From Streptomyces resistomycificus (GTDB lineage Bacteria > Actinomycetota > Actinomycetes > Streptomycetales > Streptomycetaceae), in NCBI RefSeq assembly GCF_001514265.1, contig NZ_KQ948989.1, positions 753,610 to 817,609 of the forward strand: a DNA stretch of 64,000 bases. The letters run 5' to 3'. The translations under genes were made by a program, and so were the position numbers. Positions 37,839 through 47,124 of this stretch are shown piece after piece (positions within the stretch are counted from its first letter, which is position 1; every line of letters starts with the position of its first letter). A model generated the notes under the pieces. It made no database searches, was not told the origin of the DNA, and saw nothing but the letters and a program-made list of their open reading frames with translations.

Positions 37839-38734
37839 GGGTTCATCACCGTCACGACGAGGGTGCGGCCGTCCCGCCGGGCGGCGGTCACGAGGGTGTG
37901 GCCGGCCTTGCTGGTGTATCCGTTCTTGATGCCGACCAGCCCCGGGTAGGGCTCCACGCCGTCGTCACCCGAAAGCAGCCGGTTGGTGTTGCGGATCTCG
38001 TACGACCCACCGTCGCGGCCCGGGAAGTCCGCCTGGACCGTGCCGCAGTACCGCGCGAAGTCCGCACTGCGCAGCCCCGCCCGGCCGAACACGGCAAGGT
38101 CGTAGGCCGACGACACCTGGCCCGGTGTGTCGTAGCCGTCCGGTGACAGCACGCGGGTGTCGCGGGCCCCCAGGGAGCGGGCCTTGGCCTGCATGCGCGC
38201 GGCGGTCGAGCGCCAGCCGCCGCTCAGCTCGGCCAGCACGTGCACGGCGTCGTTGCCGGAGTTGAGGAACACCCCGCGCCACAGGTCGGAGACGCGGTAC
38301 GTACGCCCTTCGGCGACCCCGACCAGGCTGCTGCCGGCACCGATGCCGGCGAGCTCCTCCTCCCGGACGGTGTGGCGGATGCCGCCCGGCAGGACCGGCA
38401 GGACCGTCAGGGCGAACAGGGTCTTGAGGGTGCTGGCGGGCGGCAGTTCGCGGTGCGCGTTGTGCGCGGCGAGCACCTCCCCGCTGTCGGCGTCGGCCAC
38501 CAGCCACGACAGCGCCGAGACCTCCGGCACCTCGGGAGCGCCGGCACGCGGCCGTACCTGGGTGCCCGAGCGATACAGGAGGGAGGGCTGGGGTGCCGCC
38601 GCCCTCGGCCCACCGTGCGTACCAGGGTCCGCTCCGCCGCCGCCGGCCACGGCGGCCGGTGCGAGGGCGAGCAGGCCCGCCGCACACATCGCGCAGGTGG
38701 ACACGACAGCCCGGGAAGTCAATCCGATTGTCAT
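37535..38734 (-). CDS. D-alanyl-D-alanine carboxypeptidase (PBP, S11 family)
   Basis: 399 aa. Signal peptide (1 to about 30), then the S11 domain with S101-T-L-K104 (SxxK), S159-G-N161 (SxN) and KNGYTSKAG near 240 (KxG). A Pro/Ala-rich linker leads to a C-terminal TM helix ending in RRKRARSAGS, so it is anchored outside the membrane. Trims the terminal D-Ala of peptidoglycan pentapeptides. The C-terminal third of the gene is overlapped by the convergent glycosyltransferase frame. Confidence 0.9.
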   Translation of the reverse strand: MTIGLTSRAVVSTCAMCAAGLLALAPAAVAGGGGADPGTHGGPRAAAPQPSLLYRSGTQVRPRAGAPEVPEVSALSWLVADADSGEVLAAHNAHRELPPASTLKTLFALTVLPVLPGGIRHTVREEELAGIGAGSSLVGVAEGRTYRVSDLWRGVFLNSGNDAVHVLAELSGGWRSTAARMQAKARSLGARDTRVLSPDGYDTPGQVSSAYDLAVFGRAGLRSADFARYCGTVQADFPGRDGGSYEIRNTNRLLSGDDGVEPYPGLVGIKNGYTSKAGHTLVTAARRDGRTLVVTVMNPQAGGGFAVYEEARELLDWGFDADGRVEPVGSLEAPRVRPAARPAAGPAAQPAAVPAAVAPKPPEGGAAWPATGVIAGAAGLGAGALAVAVRRKRARSAGS

Positions 38735-38862
38735 ACTGTCAACGTAGGAACGGGACGGCTCCCAGCGGCGCTGGCCGGGCCGGGCGGGGGCGTGCGAGCA
38801 CCCGGATGCCGCACATGGGCGACGTGACGAGCCGTCAACCGTGAGCGGTCAGCCGTCAGCCG

Positions 38863-40005
38863 TCAGTCAGCGGGCAGGGTCGGCTGGATGCGGCGCAGGA
38901 ACGTCGCGTTGTCCGGGGTCTCACGCAGACGCTCCAGCAGGGTCTCCAGGCTGGGCCGGCCGTCCCGGGCCTGGAGAGCCCGGCGCAGGCCGTGGACGGC
39001 GGTCAACTCGGCCCGGGGCACGAGCAGTTCCTCGCGGCGGGTGCCGGAGGGGTTGATGTCGACGGCCGGGAAGACACGGCGGGTGGCAAGGTCGCTGCTC
39101 AGGCGCAACTCCATGTTCCCGGTGCTCTTGAGCTCCTCGAAGTAGAAGTCGTCGGCGCGGGAGCCGGTCTCCACCAGCGCGGTCGCGAGGATGGTGAGCG
39201 AGCCGCCCTCCTCGGCCAGACGGGCGGCACCGAAGAACCGCTTGGGCCCGATCAGGGCGGTCGCGTCGACACCGCCGCTGAGGGTGCGGCCCCCCGCAGC
39301 GGCCGCGTTGTTGTGGGCGCGGCACAGCCGGGTCAGGGAGTCCAGCAGGATGACGACGTCCTCGCCCGCTTCGACGAGCCGCTTGGCCCGCTCGATGACG
39401 AGCTCGGCGAGCGCGATGTGCTGCCGGGGGGTCTTGTCGAAGGTCGAGGCGTACACCTCGCCGCGCACCGAGCGCCGCATGTCGGTGACCTCCTCGGGGC
39501 GTTCGTCGAGGAGCACCACCATCAGCCGTGCCTCGGGGTGGTTGCCGGAGACGGCGGCGGCGATCTGCTGGAGCAGGACGGTCTTGCCGGTCTTCGGCGG
39601 GGCGACGACGAGTCCGCGCTGGCCCTTGCCGACGGGGGCGAGCAGGTCGGTGACACGGCCGGTGAGGCCGGCAGCCGGGTGTTCGAGGCGCAGCCGCTCC
39701 CGGGGGTGCAGCGGTGTCAGGTCGCGGAAGTGGCGGCGGCGCCGCTGCTCTTCGGGGGTGTGCCCGTTGATCCGGGCCACCTCCGTGAGGGCGCGCTGGG
39801 TGCCGCGTACTCCGTCGACCAGGTCGCCCTTGCGCAGACCGTACCGGCGGATCAGCTGGGGAGGGACCTGGAGGTCGGAGGGTGAGGGCAGCAGGTCCAG
39901 GGAGCGCAGGTGGCCCTTCCCGTTCGCGTCGATGTCGAGGACGCCGGTGGCGACCCGGGCGGGGAGCTGCTCCTGGACGGGAGGGTGTTCGAGTGTGGTG
40001 GTCAT
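38863..40005 (-). CDS. Compact second transcription termination factor Rho
   Basis: 380 aa. N-terminal OB fold (18-66, GVLDIDANGKGHLR to GLRKGDLVDGV), Walker A 135-APPKTGKT-142, Walker B ending ILLDSLTR at 226, Q-loop LSGGVDATAL and R-loop PKRFFGAARLAEEGGS all intact, so an RNA-dependent ATPase is expected. It lacks the long N-terminal insert of the usual Streptomyces Rho (well over 600 aa), so it is a paralogue. The RNP1 aromatic pair of E. coli Rho (GFGF) is GKGH here. ATG 40005 is chosen because the OB fold starts soon after; the upstream frame is not protein-like. Confidence 0.88.
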   Translation of the reverse strand: MTTTLEHPPVQEQLPARVATGVLDIDANGKGHLRSLDLLPSPSDLQVPPQLIRRYGLRKGDLVDGVRGTQRALTEVARINGHTPEEQRRRRHFRDLTPLHPRERLRLEHPAAGLTGRVTDLLAPVGKGQRGLVVAPPKTGKTVLLQQIAAAVSGNHPEARLMVVLLDERPEEVTDMRRSVRGEVYASTFDKTPRQHIALAELVIERAKRLVEAGEDVVILLDSLTRLCRAHNNAAAAGGRTLSGGVDATALIGPKRFFGAARLAEEGGSLTILATALVETGSRADDFYFEELKSTGNMELRLSSDLATRRVFPAVDINPSGTRREELLVPRAELTAVHGLRRALQARDGRPSLETLLERLRETPDNATFLRRIQPTLPAD

Positions 40006-40262
40006 GATGGCCGGTCCTTTCACGGACGGAGGGCATGAGGCATGCGAAGGAAGGAAGGGAGTGAAGTCGCGAGGGGAGGCGGTGCCAGGCACAGGCCTCG
40101 GCGACGGGAAACAGCACCTCGGGTACGGCGACGAAAGCCTTCGACGAGTGGTGCTGGGAAGCCGGCCTGCCGACCGGAAGAGCGGCGGCGGTTCGACTGA
40201 CTGAGGAGGAACTGCACCGGCGCCCACAGCGGGGCGTACACAAGTGCTAGCGGTACTTTACC
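40006..40262 (-). promoter_or_regulatory. Long leader and likely promoter of the second rho gene
   Basis: No gene. The only AT-rich patch, around 40241-40262, reads on the minus strand TAAAGTACCGCTAGCACTTG and is the likely promoter, giving a leader of over 200 nt. Rho genes are often autoregulated through long leaders; that this applies here is inference. Confidence 0.35.
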
Positions 40263-40295
40263 ACGCGGGGCGCGGTCGGGTCTGTGGGACCGGAC

Positions 40296-41123
40296 TCAAC
40301 GGCCGGCGAGCAGGCCGTACAGAAGGGGGATGCGCGGCTCGGTCAGCCGCCACCAGCCGGACGATGTACGGACCATCTGCGGCCAGCGCTGCCAGGGCAG
40401 CTCGTCGCTCTCCGTCAGGCGCTGGACGGTCAGTCCCGCGCTCGTCAACGCGCCGATCACCTCTCCTATTCCATGCATCCACTCGTAGCTGTCGGTGGCC
40501 CCCTCGACGGGCGGGCCGTCGGTGTAGGTGTGGGTCGCGTCCCGGTGCACGGGGCCGTCGCCGCCCAGGTAGTCGTGGCGCAGCAGCAGTTCGGGTCCCT
40601 CGCCCGGGGCGGGCTTGGGGCCCAGCGAGTTGAGGAGCGGATGGAACTCGACGATGTACAACCGGCCGCCCGGCCGCAGGAGTTGCGCCACGACGCCCGC
40701 CCAGCGCTCCAGGTCGGGCAGGTAGCACAGGGCGCCCTTGCCGGTGTAGACGACGTCGAACCGCCGCCCGTTCAGGGCCTCGACCGCGTCGTACACGTTC
40801 GCCCGCACGAATGCGACGTCGAGTTCCGCCCGCGCCGCGATGCCGGTCGCCGCCGCCACGGACGCCTCGGAGAAGTCGAGGCCGACGGCCCTGGCGCCGC
40901 GCCGGGCGAAGGCGAGCGTCTCGGTGCCGAGGTGGCACTGCAGATGGAGCACGTCGCGGCCGCCGAGCTCGCCGAGGTCGTCCCACTCGAAGGGGGCGAA
41001 CCAGCGCTCCGGGTCGAGGTCCTGGTCGAGCCCGTAGAACCGGCTGGCGAGGTGGACGGGAGTGCGAGCGTCCCAGTTCGCCTGGTTGACCCGCATCAGC
41101 CGCGCGTGCTCGTCGGTGGTCAT
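40296..41123 (-). CDS. SAM-dependent methyltransferase
   Basis: 275 aa. Class I fold: LHLQCHLGTETLAFARRGAR is motif I with G-x-E-T replacing GxGxG, GLDFSEASVAAA motif II, RRFDVVYTGKGALCYLPDL motif IV and LLRPGGRLYIVEFHPLL motif V. The ending (PWQRWPQMVRTSSGWWRLTE) is typical of a common actinobacterial family of unknown substrate. ATG 41123 or 41135. Confidence 0.8.
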   Translation of the reverse strand: MTTDEHARLMRVNQANWDARTPVHLASRFYGLDQDLDPERWFAPFEWDDLGELGGRDVLHLQCHLGTETLAFARRGARAVGLDFSEASVAAATGIAARAELDVAFVRANVYDAVEALNGRRFDVVYTGKGALCYLPDLERWAGVVAQLLRPGGRLYIVEFHPLLNSLGPKPAPGEGPELLLRHDYLGGDGPVHRDATHTYTDGPPVEGATDSYEWMHGIGEVIGALTSAGLTVQRLTESDELPWQRWPQMVRTSSGWWRLTEPRIPLLYGLLAGR

Positions 41124-41227
41124 GGCGCCATCCAATCACCCTGCGCCGTCTACGACCCGGTGTCCCGGCGCCGCACCCTCACCCGCGCCGGGCGCCCCCT
41201 CACCCGCGCTGGGCACCCGACGGAACG

Positions 41228-41551
41228 GTGGAGTTCGTCGATCTGCCCTCGGGGGCGCCGCTAGGGCTCGGCGGGATGCCCTTCGAGGCCATCGAGCTCG
41301 AACTGGCCGAGGGCAGCCCACTCGTGCTGTACACCGACGGTCTGATCGAGGACCGGCACCGGGACATCGACTCCGGCCTCGAACAGCTGCGGGACGTCCT
41401 GCCCGGGCGGGTCGCCCAGTGGGATCTGCCCTGCGACCCGGCGACCCGGCGGCCGTCTCCGGCATCCGCGCCGCGTCACCGCTGGGGGACCCGATACACC
41501 CCGAACGCGAAGATCATCTGGACTGAGCAGCCGCTGCCCCGCGCTTCCTGA
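41228..41551 (+). pseudogene. Remnant of a SpoIIE-type (PP2C) phosphatase
   Basis: The reading frame FVDLPSGAPLGLGGMPFEAI then GSPLVLYTDGLIEDRHRDID is the C-terminal core of a SpoIIE domain and parallels ELPTGAPLGVGG and LVLYTDGLVETRQ in the complete phosphatase at 50.5-52.6 kb. Nothing like the rest of the domain is found upstream, where a CTCACCCGCGC repeat (about 41178-41208) occurs, and the end loses similarity. No start or ribosome binding site. A decayed gene end. Confidence 0.6.
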
Positions 41552-41561
41552 GGCGTCCGGC

Positions 41562-41960
41562 TCAGCCGAGCCGCGCCTCGGCCTCCTTGGCGATCTCCTC
41601 GAACCGCGCGCCCATCGCCTCCGCCAGCGCCTGCGCCCCCGACAGCGGCCGCACCATGACCATGAAGTCGTCGATCAGGCCGTCCTCGTCGAGGTGGATG
41701 AAGTCGCAGCCGCTGATCTCACGCTCGCCCACCCGGGCGGTGAAGACCAGCGCATGGTCGCGGCCGTCCGCGCCGCTCAGCTCGCGGACGTAGCGGAAGT
41801 CCTCGAAGACCCGGGACACCCCGCGCAGGATCGCCGCCGTCATGGCTTTGCCGGCGTACGGCTTGAACACCACCGGGCTCGTGAACACCACGTTCTCGGC
41901 CAGCAACGCCTCGGCGGCGTCGAGATCGTGTGCCTCGATCGCCTCGCGGAACGCGCGCAT
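41562..41960 (-). CDS. SnoaL-like (NTF2-fold) protein
   Basis: 132 aa. AFREAIEAHDLDAAEALLAE and RDHALVFTARVGEREISGCD, then FIHLDEDGLIDDFMVMVRPL are the SnoaL-like pattern. ATG 41960 is chosen because GGGGAGG lies 6 bp before it. Divergent from a PadR gene across 81 bp, so PadR may control it. Ligand unknown. Confidence 0.78.
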   Translation of the reverse strand: MRAFREAIEAHDLDAAEALLAENVVFTSPVVFKPYAGKAMTAAILRGVSRVFEDFRYVRELSGADGRDHALVFTARVGEREISGCDFIHLDEDGLIDDFMVMVRPLSGAQALAEAMGARFEEIAKEAEARLG

Positions 41961-42041
41961 CGGATCCTCCCCAGTCAGCTTGCTACGCAATTATTTGAAT
42001 AGGTGCGGAGTAGACTAGTCAACGGCTGCTAGCGTGTCCAC

Positions 42042-42605
42042 ATGTCACTGAAGTACGCCGTGCTGGCCGCCCTGTTGGAGGGCGAGGCCTCGGGCTACGA
42101 GCTGTCCAAGCTCTTCGACGCGTCGCTCGCCAACTTCTGGCCGGCCACGCCGCAGCAGCTCTACCGGGAGCTCGAGCGCCTGGCGCAGGACGGGCTGGTC
42201 GAGGCCCGGGTGGTGCAGCAGGAACGGCGGCCCAACAAGCGGCTGTTCACGCTCACCGAGACCGGCCGGCAGGAGCTCGGCGGCTTCGCCGCCCAACCGG
42301 TCCGGCGTCCCGCCGCGCTTCGCGACGAACTCCTGATCAAGATCCAGGCCATGGACGGCACCGACCCGGAGGCCGCCCGCGCCCTGGTGGAGGAGCGCCT
42401 GTCTTGGGCGCGCGCCAAGCTGGCCCGCTACGAGCGCCTGCGCGACCGGCTCCTCGCCGGTCGGACCGAGGAGGAGTACCTGCGGGAGGCAGACCGACTC
42501 GGCCCCTATCTGACGCTCATGGGAGGCATCGGCTTCGAGACGGAGAACGTGCGCTGGTGCGAGCGCGTTCTCGTCCTCCTCGGACAGCGCGCTCGCCTAA
42601 GCTGA
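42042..42605 (+). CDS. PadR-family regulator
   Basis: 187 aa. PadR winged HTH (YAVLAALLEGEASGYELSKL, FWPATPQQLYRELERLAQDG) and a C-terminal helical dimerisation domain. The region before it has GACTAGTC (42013-42020) and an AT-rich stretch (41988-42003) where divergent promoters should lie. Likely regulates the SnoaL-like gene and itself. Confidence 0.85.
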   Translation: MSLKYAVLAALLEGEASGYELSKLFDASLANFWPATPQQLYRELERLAQDGLVEARVVQQERRPNKRLFTLTETGRQELGGFAAQPVRRPAALRDELLIKIQAMDGTDPEAARALVEERLSWARAKLARYERLRDRLLAGRTEEEYLREADRLGPYLTLMGGIGFETENVRWCERVLVLLGQRARLS

Positions 42606-42610
42606 CCCGG

Positions 42611-43336
42611 ATGTTCAGCCCTGAAGGCCCCAGTCTCCGCGAACTCGCCGTCCAGGCGCTGTCGTCGGTCGAGCACGGCTACGACCTGCTCGCCCCCAAG
42701 TTCGACCACACCCCGTTCCGCACGCCCGACGCTGTGCTGGAAGCGGTGGCCTCGGCGCTCCGGCGCATCGGCCCCTTCGAGGCCGGACTCGACCTGTGCT
42801 GCGGTACCGGCGCCGGTCTCGACGTGCTGGCACAGGTGTGCCGGCGCAGTGTCACCGGGGTCGACTTCAGCGCGGGCATGCTCGAGGTCGCACGCGAGCG
42901 GACCCGCCCCGCCGGCCGGCAGGTCTCCTGGGTGCGTGCGGACGCCCGCGCCCTGCCGTTCGGCCCCGCGTTCGACCTCGTCGTGAGCTTCGGGGCGTTC
43001 GGTCACTTCCTGCCACGCGAGCTGCCGGGCCTGTTCGCCCAGGTCCACTCCGTACTGCGCCCCGGCGGGAGCTTCGCCTTCCCCGTGCTCGCCCCGCCGC
43101 GCCCCACCTCGCGCGCCTACTGGATGCTGCTGGGCTTCGACGCGGTGATGCGCGTGCGCAACGCGGTGTGGCGTCCGCCGTTCGTCATGTACTACCGGGC
43201 CTTCCGGCTCTCGGACGTACGCGGGGACCTCGAACGCACCGGATTCGAGGTGGACCTGCACACCCTGCCCGAGTTCGGGCGGCGGCGGGACGGCAGCCCG
43301 CGGGTCCGGATGGTGGTGGCCCGCCGGCTGTCGTAG
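42611..43336 (+). CDS. SAM-dependent methyltransferase
   Basis: 241 aa. LDLCCGTGAGLDVLAQV is motif I, GVDFSAGMLEVARERTR motif II, and HSVLRPGGSFAFPVLAPP motif V; the N-terminal ALSSVEHGYDLLAPKFDHTP is seen in related ubiE/phospholipid-type methyltransferases. ATG 42611 lies 6 bp after the PadR stop, so the two are probably co-transcribed. Substrate unknown. Confidence 0.8.
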   Translation: MFSPEGPSLRELAVQALSSVEHGYDLLAPKFDHTPFRTPDAVLEAVASALRRIGPFEAGLDLCCGTGAGLDVLAQVCRRSVTGVDFSAGMLEVARERTRPAGRQVSWVRADARALPFGPAFDLVVSFGAFGHFLPRELPGLFAQVHSVLRPGGSFAFPVLAPPRPTSRAYWMLLGFDAVMRVRNAVWRPPFVMYYRAFRLSDVRGDLERTGFEVDLHTLPEFGRRRDGSPRVRMVVARRLS

Positions 43337-43350
43337 CCGGACCCGCGGTC

Positions 43351-44517
43351 TCACACCACCCGGTACAGGGCGTCGACCAGTGCCATCTTCCGTGGGTCGT
43401 CCGCGATGTGCGGCCCCATCCGGTTCATCACGTACCCCAGCGACACCCCGGCCTCCGGATCGGCGAGGCCGCAGGAGCCGCCGAACCCGTCGTGTCCGAA
43501 CGCCCGCGGGTTGGGCCCGTACGACCCGTTCGGCCCGCTGAGCCACAGCCCGAGCCCGGTCTCCGTCTCGCTCTCGAAGCCGGCGCCCAGCACCAGGTCG
43601 CGGCAGCTGCCCTGCCCCTCGCGGGCCCGCTCGGCGGCCTCCGGGGAGAGGATCCGGTGGCCGTCGTACGACCCCCGGCCGGCGAAGATGCCGTAGAGCG
43701 CGGCGATGGCCCGCGCGGTGCCGTGACCGTTGGCCGCGGGGATCTCGGCGGCCCGCCACCGGGGCGTGTTGGCCTCGGCCGCACCCACCAGGGGATTGGT
43801 CAGGGAGGCGAGCGCGGCGGGCGACAACTGGCTGAAGACCGCCGCCTGTTCACTGCGCGACGCGGCGGGTGGATGGACCAGCTCGGCGGCCCGCCCGGCC
43901 TCCGTCTCCGGCAGCCCGACGGTGAAGTCGATGCCGAGCGGACGGGTCACCTCCCGCTCCAGGAACGCTCCGGGCAGCAGCCCCGAGACGCGCCGCACGA
44001 CCTCCCCGACCAGGAAGCCGTACGTCAGCGCGTGATAGCCGGACCGGGTGCCCGGTTCCCACCAGGGTTCCGTGGCGGCGAGCCGCTCCACGGTCAGCCG
44101 CCAGTCGCAGAGCTGGGCGAGGCTGTGCGGTTCCCGCAGGCCCGACAGGCCGGCCCGGTGCGACAGCAGATGCCGCACGAGGACCTTCTCCTTGCCGGCC
44201 GCGGCGAACTCCGGCCAGTACGCGGCCACCGGTGCGTCGAGGTCGAGCAGCCCCCGGTCGGCGAGGATGTGTGCGCACAGGGCGACCGGGCCCTTGGTGG
44301 TCGACCACACGTTGACCAGGGTGTCCCGCTCCCAGAGCCGGGTGCCCGCCGCGTCGGCGTGGCCGCCCCACAGGTCCACCACGGTCTCGCCGTCGGCCAC
44401 GACGGTGACCGCGGCCCCCAGCTCCCCACGGTCGCGGAAGTTCTCCTCGAACGCCGCCCGCACGGGGGCGAATCGCTCGTCGCAGTGACCGTGCACCGCT
44501 GACTCGGTCTGGGACAT
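43351..44517 (-). CDS. Beta-lactamase-fold serine esterase (EstB-like)
   Basis: 388 aa, class C beta-lactamase-like. S72-T-T-K75 nucleophile/base in VNVWSTTKG and Y161 in SGYHALTYGFLVGE; HDGFGGSCGLADPEAGVSLG resembles the third motif of EstB-type esterases. No signal peptide, so intracellular. GGAGGATTC precedes ATG 44517. Hydrolyses esters or beta-lactam-like amides; substrate unknown. Confidence 0.82.
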   Translation of the reverse strand: MSQTESAVHGHCDERFAPVRAAFEENFRDRGELGAAVTVVADGETVVDLWGGHADAAGTRLWERDTLVNVWSTTKGPVALCAHILADRGLLDLDAPVAAYWPEFAAAGKEKVLVRHLLSHRAGLSGLREPHSLAQLCDWRLTVERLAATEPWWEPGTRSGYHALTYGFLVGEVVRRVSGLLPGAFLEREVTRPLGIDFTVGLPETEAGRAAELVHPPAASRSEQAAVFSQLSPAALASLTNPLVGAAEANTPRWRAAEIPAANGHGTARAIAALYGIFAGRGSYDGHRILSPEAAERAREGQGSCRDLVLGAGFESETETGLGLWLSGPNGSYGPNPRAFGHDGFGGSCGLADPEAGVSLGYVMNRMGPHIADDPRKMALVDALYRVV

Positions 44518-44655
44518 GAATCCTCCGTCGTCCGCCGGAAACCCGGCCGCCACACCGCGGCCGGGCCCGAAGAACATACCGACTGGTCGGACTGGACGGA
44601 AGGGTGTCCGCTCCGACCGGCCGGGAGGAGTGCCCGGCCGGTCGCTGTTCCGCGG

Positions 44656-45060
44656 TCACAGGAAGAACAGCGACCCCGTCGGTTCCCGCCCGCCCGCGAC
44701 CGTGTGCCAGTAGTCGCGGGTCTCCACGGCCGCGCCGGCGGCGTCGAACCGCACGAAGACGCAGCCGGCGAGGGTGGACGGCTCGCCGCACTCGGTCGCC
44801 AGGACCCGGAACTCGGCCACCGCGACCCCGCCCGGGCCGACCAGCGGCGGCGAGAACCGTACGTCGGTCACCCGCTCCTCGGCGAACGACCGGCGCAGAT
44901 ATCCGGCGAGTTCGGCCCGCCCGCGGTGCGGCTCGCGGAACGGCATCGAACGGTGGACGCAGTCCTCGGCGTACAGCTCCAGCAGGGCGTCCACGTCGTG
45001 TCCGGCCCAGCCGCGCTCCCACACCCGCACGAACCGCTCGGCGGCCTCACGCGTCTGCAC
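44656..45060 (-). CDS. SnoaL-like (NTF2-fold) protein
   Basis: 134 aa. RFVRVWERGWAGHDVDALLE, LYAEDCVHRSMPFREPHRG and RFDAAGAAVETRDYWHTV match the SnoaL-like polyketide-cyclase fold. GTG 45060 has GAGGA 4 bp before it, overlapping the stop of the acetylxylan esterase gene upstream; the two form an operon. Function unknown. Confidence 0.75.
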   Translation of the reverse strand: MQTREAAERFVRVWERGWAGHDVDALLELYAEDCVHRSMPFREPHRGRAELAGYLRRSFAEERVTDVRFSPPLVGPGGVAVAEFRVLATECGEPSTLAGCVFVRFDAAGAAVETRDYWHTVAGGREPTGSLFFL

Positions 45061-45067
45061 CGGGTCC

Positions 45068-46036
45068 TCAGCCGAGCGACCGCAGCCAGCGCACCTTGGC
45101 GGCCTCGTGGTAGGGGCCGCCGCCCTCGTGGTCGTTGAAGTCGTACACCTCGATCGTCTTGTCGTCGTGCGCCCACTCGTTGAAGGCCGCGAAGACGGTG
45201 GACGGCGGGCAGGTCTGGTCCTCCAGGGCCACCGAGAACAGGGCGGGCGCCCGGCCGCGGGCCGCGAAGTGGACGCCGTCGAAGTAGGAGAGGGTGCGCA
45301 GGGCGTCCTCGCTGCGGCCTCGGTGCGTCTTGAGGTAGAGGCCGATCTCGCGGTACGGGTGGCGGTCCGTGAGCGTGGCCGCGCGCGGGAAGTCGCACAG
45401 GAACGGCACGTCCGGGGCGATGGCCGCCAGATCCGGGACCAGACCGCCCACCGCGATCGTGATACCGCCGCCCTGGCTGGCACCGAGCGCCACCGTGCGC
45501 GCGGGATCGGCCAGGGGGTGCGAGCGGGCGGCCTCCACCGCGCGCACCGCGTCCGTGAACACCCGGCGGTAGTAGTAGTTGTCGGGGGCGTCGATGCCCC
45601 GCGTCATGAAACCGGGGTACGCGGGCGCGCCGCCCACCGGATCCGCGGTCCCGCCACCGCCGCCCCAGGCGCTGCCCTGACCGCGGGTGTCCATCACGAA
45701 GTGCGCCCGACCCGTGGACGCCCACAGCAGGTGCTCGTGGGGCAGCCCCCGGCCGCCGCCGTACCCGACGAACTCCACCACCAGCGGGATCGGCGCCGAG
45801 ACCTCGGCGGGAATCGTGAACCAGCCCTTCACCGGGTGACCGCCGAACCCGGCGAAGGTCACGTCGTACACCTTCACCGTGGACAGACCCGTGTCGACGA
45901 GTTCGAAACGGGCGTCCAGGTCGTGCTCGCGAGCCTCCCCGAGCGTCTTGGACCAGAACGCGTCGAAGTCCTCGGGCTCGGTCGACTTGCTGCGGTACTC
46001 ACGGAGCTCGTCGAGCGGAAGGTCGAACAGGGCCAT
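45068..46036 (-). CDS. Acetylxylan esterase / cephalosporin-C deacetylase family
   Basis: 322 aa alpha/beta hydrolase of the AXE1 (CE7) family. Nucleophile S187 in LGASQGGGI, the CE7 RGQGSAW block (118-124), the Asp in LEDQTCPPST and His in NDHEGGGPYHE complete the triad. Cytoplasmic (no signal). Removes acetyl groups from small xylo-oligosaccharides or other acetylated compounds. ATG 46036 is the start of the conserved ALFDLPLDELREY lead. Confidence 0.9.
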   Translation of the reverse strand: MALFDLPLDELREYRSKSTEPEDFDAFWSKTLGEAREHDLDARFELVDTGLSTVKVYDVTFAGFGGHPVKGWFTIPAEVSAPIPLVVEFVGYGGGRGLPHEHLLWASTGRAHFVMDTRGQGSAWGGGGGTADPVGGAPAYPGFMTRGIDAPDNYYYRRVFTDAVRAVEAARSHPLADPARTVALGASQGGGITIAVGGLVPDLAAIAPDVPFLCDFPRAATLTDRHPYREIGLYLKTHRGRSEDALRTLSYFDGVHFAARGRAPALFSVALEDQTCPPSTVFAAFNEWAHDDKTIEVYDFNDHEGGGPYHEAAKVRWLRSLG

Positions 46037-46300
46037 CTGGGACCGCCTTCGTGGAGAGAGCGTGCGGATGATCACACCGTACGTGGATGGTCGGACGAAT
46101 CGCCAGGCCTTCTGTCCGGGAGCGAGCCCACGACGACAGCGTGACGCCTGCCGCCGCAGACAGAACTACTGGTCAGTGGCGCCGAGTTGCCTCATGTGGA
46201 CGCGGGGCGGGCGATCCGGGACGGCCGGGGGATCGTCACAGGTGATCGGGTCACCCCGCGCGCCGGACACTCCTGGGGACGGTCGGCTGCTCGGTGGTGG

Positions 46301-46885
46301 TCAGGCCCGCCTGCGGGTCCACTGCGGTTCGGTGAGGGCCCAGTCACGCTCCCACTCGGCCATCCGGTGGCGGTTGGCCGCGCCTCGTACGGCGGCGTGG
46401 CCGAGGAACACCACGAGGACCGCACCGCCCGCCGCGCACACGCCCATGGTCAGCGTGTGCTGCCAGACCGCCGTCTCGTCGGCGGGCGGGGCCACGCTGC
46501 GGCCCTTGGAGTCGAACCACACGTCCACGCTCTCGCCCCGGTGCGTGCCCGCCGGGACCCGTGCGGTCGCCGTCCGCTGCCCGGTGCCGGGCTCCGTCCA
46601 GCGCACCGTCGCCCGGTACGCGCGCTCATGGCCGCCCTGCACCGAGGGCAGCGAGTCAGGTGTTCTGCCGACGACCTCGACGCGGACGCGATGGCGGTCG
46701 GCGCGTTGCTCCTTCGCCACCGCACGGGCCTCGGAGTGTGCCCACGAGGCCGCGAACGCCCCCACGAGGGGAGCACCCACACAGATCAGCACCGTGACGG
46801 CCAGAACCGTCCACGCCTCCACGACGTCCGACCGGCGCCGCAGGGGACTGCGCCGCCAGCGCCAGCCGCGCACCCGGGTTCGCAT
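46301..46885 (-). CDS. Rv1733c-like two-helix membrane protein
   Basis: 194 aa. Basic N-terminus, TM at about 22-45 (AWTVLAVTVLICVGAPLVGA), an external beta-rich domain with VPAGTHRGESVDVWFDSKG, and a second TM at about 145-165. The layout matches the Rv1733c family, numerous in Streptomyces and of unknown function. GGAGAGG precedes ATG 46885. Confidence 0.75.
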   Translation of the reverse strand: MRTRVRGWRWRRSPLRRRSDVVEAWTVLAVTVLICVGAPLVGAFAASWAHSEARAVAKEQRADRHRVRVEVVGRTPDSLPSVQGGHERAYRATVRWTEPGTGQRTATARVPAGTHRGESVDVWFDSKGRSVAPPADETAVWQHTLTMGVCAAGGAVLVVFLGHAAVRGAANRHRMAEWERDWALTEPQWTRRRA

Positions 46886-47124
46886 GTCGACCTCTCCGCA
46901 CCGCGCACGCTTGCGAGTGCCCACACGGAGCTAGTACCCGTCCACCGGCATCGTTCACCAAGGGCCCCCGCACAGGGCCGCCGCAGGAGTGCCCAGCGGG
47001 TCGCCGCCGAAACGGGGCGAGGAGCGGGGGAGACGCGGGCACGGAGAACCGGCCACGAGAGCGCGGCCACGAGGGCGCGGAGAGGGCAGGGCCGCCGCTT
47101 GCGCGAACCGCCCCGCCCCGCCCG

